From the NCBI GenBank assembly GCA_036269915.1, contig DATBDM010000024.1:1-16024 (forward strand): a stretch of 16,024 bases of DNA, given 5' to 3'. Made by a program: the position numbers and the translations under genes. Below the pieces are notes generated by a model. That model did not search any database, was not told where the DNA came from, and saw nothing but the letters and a program-made list of their open reading frames with translations. This DNA comes from DATBDM01 sp036269915 (GTDB taxonomy: Bacteria; Actinomycetota; Thermoleophilia; Solirubrobacterales; Solirubrobacteraceae). This document shows positions 6,542 through 14,733 of the stretch, piece after piece (within the stretch, counting starts at the first letter, position 1; each line of letters begins with the position of its first letter).

Positions 6542-7554
6542 CGTGGCGCGGCCGTGGTGGAGCGGACGACCAGCGTGGGCTCGTGCAGCCGGATCGCGCG
6601 CTCCTCGCGGCCGTTCATGCGCTCGAGCAGCAGCGCCAGCGCCTCGCGGCCCATCTCGTGCCGCGGCTGGTCGATCGTGGTCAGCCGGATCGGGTTGAGC
6701 GCGGCGACGAACGTGTTGTCGTAGCCGATGACCGACACGTCATCGGGGATGCGGATGCCGTGCTGCGCGAGCCGGTCGATCAGCCCGATCGCCACCAGGT
6801 CGTTCGCGGCGAACACGGCGGTCGGCAGCTCGCCGGCGGCCAGCAGCCGCTCGGCGGCGCTCACGCCGGCGTCCTCGGTGAACTCGCCGGGGACGACCAT
6901 GGCGGTGCGCGCCAGGCCCGCGGACTCCATCGCGCGCCGGTAGCCGGAGCGGCGCGGGCCGGCGCCGGCGCCCTGGCCGCCGTCGATGTGCACGATCCGC
7001 TCGTGCCCGAGCTCGACGAGGTGCTGCACCGCCGTCCGCGACCCGAGCGCCTCGTCGGTCATCACGCAGTCGATGTGCGAGCTGCGCACGCGGCGCCCGA
7101 TCACCACGCACGGCAGCGAGGCGACGTCGGCGGCGACCTCGGTGCCGCTGAGCCGCGGGGACACCAGGATCAGGCCGTCCGTGCGGTACTCGAGCAGCGC
7201 CTCGAGCATCGCCCGCTCGCGCTGCTGGCGCCGGCCGCCGGTGATGATCAGCAGCCGGTAGCCGAGGTCGGACGCGTACTGCTCGATGCCGTTGGCGATC
7301 TCGGCGAAGAACGGGTTGTGCAGGTCGTTGAGCAGGATCCCGACCGTGTTGGTCGTGTGGCTGGCCAGGTGGCGCGCGATCGCGTTCGGCCGGTAGCCCA
7401 GCCGCTGGGCCGTGGCGAGCACGAGCTCGCGCCGGTGCGGGCTGACCTTGTCGCTGCGGCGCATGACGAGCGACACGAGCGCACGCGAGACGCCGGCCTC
7501 GCGTGCGACGTCGTCCATGGTCACGTAGCCGGTGCGCCTGCTGTTGACCGACAT
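6538..7554 (-). CDS. LacI-family transcriptional regulator, likely local iol repressor
   Basis: A 338-residue protein from the ATG at 7554-7552. The LacI-type helix-turn-helix, VTMDDVAREAGVSRALVSLVMR (given here in its 20-residue core MDDVAREAGVSRALVSLVMR), lies near residues 13-32, and the hinge helix NAIARHLASHTTNTVGILL follows near 57. The rest is a periplasmic-binding-protein-like sensor domain with NDLHNPFFAEIANGIE, RTDGLILVSPR, FAANDLVAIGLIDRL and DDVSVIGYDNT. An in-frame GTG at 7590 is possible but would translate through an operator, so I prefer 7554. It is divergent from the inositol operon, and three LacI-type operators lie in the gap. The expected role is repression relieved by inositol or a breakdown product. 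Its stop overlaps the protease gene's ATG. Confidence 0.93.
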   Translation of the reverse strand: MSVNSRRTGYVTMDDVAREAGVSRALVSLVMRRSDKVSPHRRELVLATAQRLGYRPNAIARHLASHTTNTVGILLNDLHNPFFAEIANGIEQYASDLGYRLLIITGGRRQQRERAMLEALLEYRTDGLILVSPRLSGTEVAADVASLPCVVIGRRVRSSHIDCVMTDEALGSRTAVQHLVELGHERIVHIDGGQGAGAGPRRSGYRRAMESAGLARTAMVVPGEFTEDAGVSAAERLLAAGELPTAVFAANDLVAIGLIDRLAQHGIRIPDDVSVIGYDNTFVAALNPIRLTTIDQPRHEMGREALALLLERMNGREERAIRLHEPTLVVRSTTAAPR

Positions 7555-7562
7555 GATCGCGG

Positions 7563-7568
7563 ATTCTG
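7563..7568 (-). promoter_or_regulatory. possible -10 element of the LacI gene
   Basis: On the minus strand CAGAAT ends 8 bases before the ATG at 7554, which would place transcription start at or near the start codon. No Shine-Dalgarno sequence precedes that ATG, which fits leaderless translation. No convincing -35 is seen. Operator copy 1 (7573-7586) would lie in the spacer of this promoter. Confidence 0.3.
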
Positions 7569-7572
7569 TCAG

Positions 7573-7586
7573 TTGGAGCGCGACAA
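7573..7586. promoter_or_regulatory. LacI-type operator, degenerate copy 1
   Basis: TTGGAGCGCGACAA has the same left half as the two copies further right and a weaker right half (5 of 7 positions symmetric). It is the copy nearest the LacI gene and is placed to act on that gene's own promoter. Confidence 0.55.
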
Positions 7587-7594
7587 TCACAGAC

Positions 7595-7623
7595 TTGCGT
7601 TGGAGCGCTTCAACGAGTAGTGT
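7595..7623 (+). promoter_or_regulatory. predicted promoter of the inositol operon
   Basis: A -35 hexamer TTGCGT (7595-7600) and a -10 hexamer TAGTGT (7618-7623, fits TANNNT) are separated by exactly 17 bases. Transcription should start near 7630, about 50 bases before the first gene. Operator copy 2 fills the spacer and copy 3 lies just downstream of the start, the classic layout for repression. Confidence 0.6.
7598..7615. promoter_or_regulatory. LacI-type operator, copy 2, inside the promoter
   Basis: CGTTGGAGCGCTTCAACG is an 18-bp palindrome with one asymmetric pair and a central CG, as is typical for LacI-family sites. It resembles the TGGGAGCGCTCCCA site of the Streptomyces regulator CebR. 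It lies between and partly over the -35 and -10 elements of the iol promoter. Confidence 0.8.
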
Positions 7624-7637
7624 CGCCCGCAGCGACG

Positions 7638-7651
7638 TTGGAGCGCTCCAA
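7638..7651. promoter_or_regulatory. LacI-type operator, copy 3, perfect palindrome
   Basis: TTGGAGCGCTCCAA is a perfect 14-bp palindrome located about 10 to 20 bases after the predicted transcription start. Bound repressor here would block initiation or early elongation. Its centre is 38 bp from copy 2 and 65 bp from copy 1. Confidence 0.8.
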
Positions 7652-7681
7652 GTTGTCGAGCGCCGAGGAGGAGAGGGAGGA

Positions 7682-8602
7682 GTGCGTCAAGGTGCCGGCA
7701 TCGCCGATCGGGTCTCCCGCTTGGCGGCAGCCCCCATCTCGTGGGGCGTGTGCGAGGTCCCCGGTTGGGGCCTGCAGCTCCCGCCCGAGCGGGTGCTCGC
7801 GGAGATGGCCGCGCTGGGCCTGAGGGCCACCGAGCTGGGCGCGCTGGGCTGGCTGCCGCTCGACGGCGCCGCCGTGCGCGCCGAGCTCGATCGCCACGGT
7901 CTGCGCCTGGTCGGCGGGTTCGTCCCGGTCGTGGTGCACGAGCGCGACCTCGCCGCCACGCGTGAGCACGCGCAGCGCGCGGCCGCGCAGCTGGCCGCGG
8001 GCGGCGCCGACGTCTTCGTCGCGGCCGCCGTGCAGGACGAGGCGTGGTCGGCCCCCGAGCCGCTCGACGAGGACGGCTGGCGGCGCGCCGGCGCGCACCT
8101 GCGCGAGCTCGCCGACCTCGTCGCCGCCGAGGGCCTGACGCTGGTCCTGCATCCCCACGTGGGCACGGTCGTGGAGTCCGCCGACGACGTCGAGCGGGCG
8201 CTGGCGCACACCGACGTCCCCTGGTGCTTGGACACCGGCCACCTGCTGATCGGCGGGGTGGATCCGGTGCCGTTCGTCCGCGAGCACGGCGATCGCATCG
8301 CCCACGTCCATCTCAAGGACGTCGACGGCGCGCTGGCGGAACGCCTGCGCCGGGGCGAGGTCTCGCTCGTGCGGGCGACGCAGGAGGGGCTGTTCAGGCC
8401 CCTGGGGGACGGGGACGCGCGCATCGACGAGGTCGTCGCGCTCCTCGACGACGTGGGGTACGAGCGCTGGCTCGTGCTCGAGCAGGACCAGGCCATCACC
8501 GGCACGGAGCCACCGGTCGACGGCGGTCCTGCGCTCGACGTCGCACGCAGCATCGAGTTCATGTCCACATCGGCTCCGAGGAGAGAGAGGGTCCATCCAT
8601 GA
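7682..8602 (+). CDS. iolE: IolE-like TIM-barrel protein, probable inosose dehydratase
   Basis: A 306-residue sugar isomerase/dehydratase-type TIM barrel. IolE dehydrates 2-keto-myo-inositol to the trihydroxycyclohexane-dione acted on by IolD. Visible landmarks are PISWGVCEVPGWG (18-30), Glu51 in ATELG, HPHVGT (157-162), CLDTGH with Asp184 and His187, HVHLKD (208-213) and Glu267 in VLEQD. They match the metal-binding acids and histidines of this family, and HPHVGT and HVHLKD resemble IolE more than IolI. I chose GTG 7682 because GAGGAGGAG at 7665-7673 lies 8 bases upstream and the sequence before it is operator DNA. It is the first gene of the iol operon, and its stop overlaps the binding-protein ATG (ATGA). 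IolE is the best reading; another inositol-related isomerase is possible. Confidence 0.82.
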   Translation: MRQGAGIADRVSRLAAAPISWGVCEVPGWGLQLPPERVLAEMAALGLRATELGALGWLPLDGAAVRAELDRHGLRLVGGFVPVVVHERDLAATREHAQRAAAQLAAGGADVFVAAAVQDEAWSAPEPLDEDGWRRAGAHLRELADLVAAEGLTLVLHPHVGTVVESADDVERALAHTDVPWCLDTGHLLIGGVDPVPFVREHGDRIAHVHLKDVDGALAERLRRGEVSLVRATQEGLFRPLGDGDARIDEVVALLDDVGYERWLVLEQDQAITGTEPPVDGGPALDVARSIEFMSTSAPRRERVHP

Positions 8603-9627
8603 AGCGACACGTCGGCAGGTTGCTCGTCGTCGTCCTCGCGCTCGCCGCGCTCGTCGCGGCCGGCTGCGGGGGCTCGGACAACAAGTCCAACTCCACCTCG
8701 GGCTCGTCCACGCCGTCCTCCGGCGGCGGCTCGGGCTCTGAGTCCGTCGATCTGACGCAGGGCAGCGGGCTCACGTTCGCGATGGTCACGCACTCGGACG
8801 AGGGCTCGTTCTGGTCGGTCGTCAAGAAGGGGGCCGAGCAGGCCGCGAAGGACGAGGGCGTCAAGCTCATCTGGAGCCCCTCCAACAACGACCCGCAGAA
8901 GGAGGCACAGCTGATCGACGCCGCCGTCTCCCAGAAGGTCGACGGCCTCGCGGTCTCGGTCCCGAACGCGGACGCCATCAAGGGCTCGCTGGCCAAGGCC
9001 AAGGCGGCCGGCATCCCGATCATCACGCTCAACTCCGGCGCCAGCGACTTCAAGTCGCTCGGGGCCATCACCCACGTCGGCCAGGACGAGACGATCGCCG
9101 GCAAGGCGGCCGGCGCGCGCTTCAAGGCCGAGGGCGCCAAGAAGGTGCTCTGCATCATCCACGAGCAGGGCAACATCGGCCTCACGCAGCGTTGCGATGG
9201 CGTCAAGCAGGGCTTCGGCGGAACCGTCGACAACATCCAGGTCAAGGGCACCGCGGACGTCGCGACCACGCAGACGGAGATCAAGTCCAAGCTGCAGGCC
9301 GACAAGTCCTACGACCGCGTCATCGCGCTCAATCCGGACATCGCCGAGGCGGCCAAGACGGCCATCAAGGGCGCGAGTTCGAGCGCCAAGCTCGCCACGT
9401 TCGACCTCAATCCCAGCGTGATCAAGGACATCGAGGCCGGCAACATCGAGTTCGCGGTCGACCAGCAGCAGTACCTGCAGGGCTACCTGCCGATCGTGTT
9501 CCTCAAGCTGTTCAAGGAGAACGCCAACACCGTCGGCGGCGGCCAGCCGGTCCTCACCGGCCCGGGCTTCGTCGACAAGAACAACGCCAACACGGTCGCG
9601 AAGCTGGCCGAGGCCGGCACGCGCTGA
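8599..9627 (+). CDS. sugar (inositol) ABC transporter substrate-binding lipoprotein
   Basis: A 342-residue binding protein. The signal peptide MKRHVGRLLVVVLALAALVA is followed by AGC with Cys23 as lipidation site (LVAAGC lipobox). A flexible Ser/Gly-rich linker spans about residues 24-50, and then comes a type I periplasmic-binding fold (Peripla_BP_4 type). Family marks are FAMVTHSDEGSFWSVVKKGA, NNDPQKEAQLIDAAVSQKVDGLAV, AAGIPIITLNSG and the late FAVDQQQYLQGYLPIVFL. The family binds ribose, xylose, inositol and similar sugars. Inositol is inferred from the operon, not from the pocket. The ATG overlaps the iolE stop, with AGAGAGG 8 bases upstream. A hairpin follows the stop, which would help hold the message for this highly needed subunit at higher level. 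Confidence 0.9.
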   Translation: MKRHVGRLLVVVLALAALVAAGCGGSDNKSNSTSGSSTPSSGGGSGSESVDLTQGSGLTFAMVTHSDEGSFWSVVKKGAEQAAKDEGVKLIWSPSNNDPQKEAQLIDAAVSQKVDGLAVSVPNADAIKGSLAKAKAAGIPIITLNSGASDFKSLGAITHVGQDETIAGKAAGARFKAEGAKKVLCIIHEQGNIGLTQRCDGVKQGFGGTVDNIQVKGTADVATTQTEIKSKLQADKSYDRVIALNPDIAEAAKTAIKGASSSAKLATFDLNPSVIKDIEAGNIEFAVDQQQYLQGYLPIVFLKLFKENANTVGGGQPVLTGPGFVDKNNANTVAKLAEAGTR

Positions 9628-9641
9628 GCCCGCCTTGCGCT

Positions 9642-9671
9642 CCGCCCGCCGCTCAGCGCGGCGGCGGGCGG
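9642..9671 (+). terminator. hairpin after the binding-protein gene, partial terminator or stabiliser
   Basis: An 11-bp stem (9642-9652 CCGCCCGCCGC with 9661-9671 GCGGCGGGCGG) and an 8-base loop lie 14 bases after the binding-protein stop and 10 bases before the next ribosome binding site. There is no T-run. Such hairpins after binding-protein genes commonly lower expression of the downstream permease or protect the upstream message. Confidence 0.55.
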
Positions 9672-9694
9672 GCCGCACCGTGAGGAGAGATCAG

Positions 9695-10749
9695 ATGGAG
9701 AACGCCACCGCCACCGCGCCGCCGCCGGTCCCCGTCAAGGACGAGCGCCTGGCCAACATCAGCACCACCGCCCGCATCATGCGGCGCCCGGAGATCGGAG
9801 CGCTGCTCGCCGCGATCGTCGTCGCGATCTTCTTCTGGACGCAGAACCCGCTGTTCCTGAAGCTCGACGGCATCGCCAACTGGACCGACGTCGCCTCGAC
9901 GATCGGAATCCCCGCGGTCGTCGTCGCCCTGCTCATGATCGGCGGCGAGTTCGACCTCTCGGCCGGCGTGATGACCGGCTCGGCCGGCCTGATGCTCGGC
10001 ATCCTGGCCACCGAGGTCGGCATGAACATCTGGATCGCGATCGTCCTGACGCTGATCGCGGCCGCCGGCGTCGGCTTCCTCAACGGCTACATGGTCATGC
10101 GCACCAAGCTGCCGAGCTTCATCGTCACGCTCGCGACGTTCTTCGTCCTCCAGGGCGTCAACCTCGGCGTGACGAAGGCCATCACCAACCAGGTCACGGT
10201 CTCGGGGCTCGACCTTGCCAAGGGCTATGACAGCGCCAACAAGATCTTCGGCGGCAGCTTCTGGTCGCCGCACGACTTCAAGATCACCGTGCTTTGGTGG
10301 ATCGCCATCACCGCGATCGGGACCTGGACGCTCACCCGCACCCGCGTCGGCAACTGGATCTTCGGCGTGGGCGGCGACGCCAACGCCGCCCGCAACGTCG
10401 GCGTCCCGGTGACCCAGGTGAAGATCGGGCTGTTCATGACGACGTCGTTCGTCTGCGCCCTCACGGGCATCATGATCGCCCTCCGGCTGGCCTCCACCCA
10501 GGCGGGCCAGGGCGTAGGCGACGAGTTCCAGTTCATCATCGCGGCGGTCGTCGGCGGCTGCGTGCTGACCGGCGGCTTCGGCTCGGCGATCGGGGCGTCG
10601 CTCGGCGCGACGATCATCGGAATGGCGTTCATCGGCATCCAGTTCTCGGGCTGGAACACCGACTGGCGCTTCCTCTTCCTGGGCGTGATCCTGCTGGTCG
10701 CGGTCCTGGTCAACAACTACATCCGCAAGCGCGCGGAGGGGGCTCGCTG

Positions 10750-10750
<1 letters not shown>
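9695..10750 (+). CDS. ABC transporter permease (BPD_transp_2 type)
   Basis: A 351-residue integral membrane protein of the ribose/inositol/xylose permease type. A soluble N-terminus of about 35 residues precedes roughly eight to ten hydrophobic segments. Family marks are IGGEFDLSAGVMTG near residues 87-100, LPSFIVTLATFFVLQG, GGDANAARNVGVPV (the cytoplasmic loop that contacts the ATPase) and the GGCVLTGGFGSAIGASLGATIIG stretch. It forms the membrane channel, probably as a homodimer because only one permease gene is present. The ATG at 9695 is supported by GAGGAG at 9682-9687, 7 bases upstream. An in-frame extension upstream would run through the hairpin, so I do not take it. The stop shares one base with the ATPase start (TGATG). 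Confidence 0.93.
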
Positions 10751-11546
<796 letters not shown>

Positions 11547-11550
<4 letters not shown>

Positions 11551-12767
11551 GCGCGACGACGGAGACGCTGGGTGCCTCGAGCACGCCGCGCGGCGCCCGG
11601 CGGCGGATCGGGGTGGGGGTGATCGGCTTCGGGTGGCTCGGGCAGGCCCACAGCCGCTCGCTGCTGCGCATCCCCACGCTGTTCGCCGAACGCGACTTCG
11701 ACACCGAGCTCGTGGTGTGCGGCGACACGCTGCCCGAGCGCCGCGACGACGCGGTCCGCTCCTTCGGGTTCGCGCGCAGCACGGAGGACTGGCGTGCCGT
11801 CGTCGAGGACTCGGCCGTCGACGTCGTGTTCATCGCCGCGCCGAACATGCTCCACGTCGAGCTCGTCGAGGCCGCGGCGGCGGCGGGCAAGCACGTGTTC
11901 TGCGAGAAGCCGGTCGGCGGCACGCCGGAGCAGACCGTCCGCGCCGAGAAGGCGGCGCGTGACGCCGGCGTGATCAGCGGGGTGGGGTACAACTACCGCT
12001 GGGCGCCGCTCGTGCGCTACGCGCGGCAGCTGATCGCCGACGGGACGCTCGGCGAGATCACCAACTACCGTGGCCGGTTCTTCTCGATGTACGGCTCGGA
12101 CCCGCTCGGCGTGCTCTCGTGGCGCTTCCTGGTCGACCAGGCCGGCTACGGGGTCACCACCGACCTGATGAGCCACTCGGTCGACCTCGCGCACATGCTG
12201 CTCGGCCCGATCACGCGCGTCGTCGGGACGACCGAGACGTTCATCACCGAGCGGCCCGTCCCGGGCGCCGCCGGAAGCCACTACGGGCGCGGGCGGCCCG
12301 ACGATCCCAAGGCCGCCGTCACCAACGAGGACTACGCCGGGATGCTGTGCGAGTTCGCCTCCGGCGTGCGCGGCACGTTCGAGGCCAGCCGCTCGATGGT
12401 CGGTCCGGAGAGCCAGATGGCCTTCGAGGTCTACGGCACCAGGGGCGCGCTGGGCTGGAACCTCGAGAAGCTCAACGAGCTCCAGCTCTACCTGGTCGAG
12501 GACGAGCCGCACACGGGCTATCGCACGGTGTTCGGCGGCGACCGCTTCCCGTACCACGGGAACTTCGTGCCCGGCAGCGCCAACGGCATCGCCTTCGAGG
12601 ACCTCGTGGTCATCGAGGACTACGAGTTCTGCCGGTCGGTCACCGCCGGCCGCGAGCACGAGCCGGGCTTCTCCGACGCCGTCGACTGGGTCAGCGTGCA
12701 GGCGGCGCTGCTGCGGTCGGCCGGGTCGGGCCGCTGGGAGGACGTCGTATCGCTGCGGGAGGACTGA
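11547..12767 (+). CDS. Gfo/Idh/MocA-family oxidoreductase, likely second inositol dehydrogenase
   Basis: A 406-residue NAD(P)-dependent sugar dehydrogenase. The N-terminal Rossmann fold has GFGWLGQAH (27-35). CEKPV at 119-123 holds the Lys that acts in catalysis. Asp206, His210 and Asp213 in DLMSHSVD are the catalytic acid/His group. A longer than usual C-terminal domain carries inserts near residues 225-270 (ERPVPGAAGSHYGRGRPDD). It is clearly related to the following IolG but divergent and about 60 residues longer. Within an iol operon it may act on another inositol isomer (for example scyllo- or D-chiro-inositol) or on an inosose, but this is inference. It overlaps its neighbours at both ends (ATGA upstream, TGATG downstream), so it must be made together with the pathway. 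Confidence 0.88.
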
Positions 12768-13795
12768 TGGAGACGACCACGACCGCCACGCTGCGGATCG
12801 GCGTCATCGGCGTCGGGCGCATCGGGCGCATGCACGCCGAGCTGCTCGCCCGCCAGGTGCCGGGCGCCGCGGTGACCCGGATCCATGACGAGTTCGAGGC
12901 GAGCGCCCGCACGGTGGCGGAGTCGCTCGGCGCGGTCGTGGCGGCCGACCTCGACGAGCTGCTCGCGGCGCCGGACGTCGACGCCGTCGCGATCTGCTCG
13001 CCGACCGACACGCACGCCGAGCTGATCGTCGCCGCCGCGGAGGCCGGCAAGGCGATCTTCTGCGAGAAGCCGGTGTCGCTCGACCTCGCCGAGGTCGACC
13101 GCGCGCTGGCCGCCGTCGCCGCGGCCGGCGTGCCGTTCCAGATCGGCTTCAACCGCCGCTTCGACCCCGCCCACGAGGCCGTCGCCGCCGCGGTGGCCGC
13201 CGGGGAGATCGGCGAGCCGCAGCTCGCGCGCATCACGAGCCGCGACCCGGCCCCGCCGCCGGTGAGCTACATCCGCACGTCCGGCGGCCTGTTCCTGGAC
13301 ATGACCATCCACGACTTCGACATGGCCCGCTACGTGACCGGCAGCGAGGTCGTCGAGGTCTACGCCCGCGGCGGGGTCCGGGTCGACCCGGAGATCGGCG
13401 AGGCCGGCGACGTCGACACCGCGGTGGTCGTGCTCGAGCACGCCAACGGCTGCCTGACCACGATCGACAACTCGCGCCAGGCGGTCTACGGCTACGACCA
13501 GCGCGTCGAGGTCTTCGGCTCGGGCGGGATGGCGGCCTCGGAGAACCCGCTCGCCCACACGGCGAGCGTGCGCGACGCGGCGGGGATGCGCGCCGCCACG
13601 CTGCCGTACTTCTACCTCGAGCGCTACATCCCGAGCTATCTGCGCGAGTGGGAGGCGTTCGTCGGCGCCGTCGTCGCGGGCGAGGCGCCGCGGGTGGGCG
13701 CGGCCGACGCCCGCGCGCCGCTGGTCATCGGCATGGCGGCGTGGCGGTCGCTGCGCGAGGGCCGGTCCGTGCGCACCGAGGAGATGAGCGCATGA
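12767..13795 (+). CDS. iolG: inositol 2-dehydrogenase
   Basis: A 342-residue NAD-dependent enzyme that oxidises myo-inositol to 2-keto-myo-inositol (scyllo-inosose), the first step of the pathway. The Rossmann motif is GVIGVGRIGRMHAE (12-25). CEKPVSLD at 99-106 contains Lys101. FNRRFDP follows at 128-134, and GGLFLDMTIHDFDMARYV carries Asp178 and His182. The Lys, Asp and His correspond to the catalytic triad of Bacillus IolG, with the same four-residue Asp-to-His spacing. Length is normal. GGGAGGA lies just before the ATG, which shares one base with the preceding stop. The stop overlaps iolC (ATGA). The local context of iolE, iolC and iolD makes the assignment strong. Confidence 0.92.
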   Translation: METTTTATLRIGVIGVGRIGRMHAELLARQVPGAAVTRIHDEFEASARTVAESLGAVVAADLDELLAAPDVDAVAICSPTDTHAELIVAAAEAGKAIFCEKPVSLDLAEVDRALAAVAAAGVPFQIGFNRRFDPAHEAVAAAVAAGEIGEPQLARITSRDPAPPPVSYIRTSGGLFLDMTIHDFDMARYVTGSEVVEVYARGGVRVDPEIGEAGDVDTAVVVLEHANGCLTTIDNSRQAVYGYDQRVEVFGSGGMAASENPLAHTASVRDAAGMRAATLPYFYLERYIPSYLREWEAFVGAVVAGEAPRVGAADARAPLVIGMAAWRSLREGRSVRTEEMSA

Positions 13796-14733
13796 GCTTC
13801 GACCTGATCACCATGGGGCGCGTGGGGGTGGACCTGTACCCCGAGCAGATCGGCGTCCGGCTCGCCGACGTGCAGACGTTCGCGAAGTCGCTCGGCGGCA
13901 GCGCGACCAACGTCGCGGTGGCGGCCGCGCGGCTCGGCGCCCGCGCCGCGGTCATCACCAAGGTCGGCGACGACCCGTTCGGCCCGTACGTGCGCGAGGC
14001 GCTCGAGGACTTCGACGTCGACGCGCGCTGGGTCGGCACCCACCCGACGCTGCGCACGCCGGTCGTCTTCTGCGAGATCTTCCCGCCCGACGACTTCCCG
14101 CTGCTCTTCTACCGCGAGCCCCAAGCGCCGGACATGACGCTCGAGGCCGGCGAGCTCGACCTCGCGGCGATCCGCTCGGCGCGCGTGTTCTGGACGACCG
14201 GCACGGGCCTGTCGGCGGAGCCCAGCCGCTCCGCCACGCTCGCCGCGCTGGCCGCCCGCGCGGACGCGGGCGAGACCGCCATCACCGTCCACGACCTCGA
14301 CCACCGGCCGATGTTCTGGTCCGACGAGTCCGAGGCCGGCCGCTGGGCGCGCGAGGCGCTCTCCCACGCCACGGTCGCCGTCGGCAACCGCGACGAGGTC
14401 GAGGTCGCGACCGGCACGCGCGATCCCGAAACGGCCGCCGACGCGCTGCTGGAGATGGGCGTGCGCGTGGCGATCGTCAAGCGCGGCCCCGAGGGCGTGC
14501 TCGCGCGCACCGAGGACGAGACCGTCGAGGTGCCGCCGGTGCGCACTGAGGTCGTCAACGGACTCGGCGCGGGTGACGCCTTCGGCGGCGCGCTCGTCCA
14601 CGGGATGCTCGAGGGGCTCGGGCTGCGCGAGACGATCGAGCTGGCCAACGCGGCCGGCGCGCTCGTCGCCTCGCGGCTCGCCTGCGCGGACGCGATGCCC
14701 ACCATCGGTGAGCTGGAGGCGCTGGTCGGATGA
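13792..14733 (+). CDS. iolC: 5-dehydro-2-deoxygluconokinase
   Basis: A 313-residue sugar kinase of the PfkB/ribokinase family. IolC phosphorylates 5-dehydro-2-deoxy-gluconate (DKG) after ring opening and isomerisation. Visible marks are MGRVGVDLYPEQIGVRLADV at the N-terminus, which is typical of IolC, GGSATNVAVAAARLG at 35-49 (the first PfkB signature), and NGLGAGDAFGGAL with the catalytic base Asp262 (second signature, anion hole GAGD at 259-262). Length is normal, and there is no C-terminal aldolase-like fusion as found in some proteobacterial IolC proteins. GAGGAG at 13778-13783 lies 8 bases before the ATG. The gene overlaps iolG and iolD by 4 bases at either end. Confidence 0.93.
   Translation: MSFDLITMGRVGVDLYPEQIGVRLADVQTFAKSLGGSATNVAVAAARLGARAAVITKVGDDPFGPYVREALEDFDVDARWVGTHPTLRTPVVFCEIFPPDDFPLLFYREPQAPDMTLEAGELDLAAIRSARVFWTTGTGLSAEPSRSATLAALAARADAGETAITVHDLDHRPMFWSDESEAGRWAREALSHATVAVGNRDEVEVATGTRDPETAADALLEMGVRVAIVKRGPEGVLARTEDETVEVPPVRTEVVNGLGAGDAFGGALVHGMLEGLGLRETIELANAAGALVASRLACADAMPTIGELEALVG

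Noticed and set aside
7555..7590. Start of the LacI gene at GTG 7590
   Set aside because: The extra 12 codons would be read from operator copy 1 and do not resemble a LacI N-terminus. ATG 7554 places the helix-turn-helix near the start as usual.
8044..8598. Upstream extension of the binding-protein frame to 8044
   Set aside because: It lies inside iolE in another frame. The signal peptide and lipobox fix the start at 8599.
7687..9678. A 663-codon minus-strand frame opposite iolE and the binding protein
   Set aside because: It has antisense shadow composition and no motifs, and the opposite strand carries two well-supported genes.
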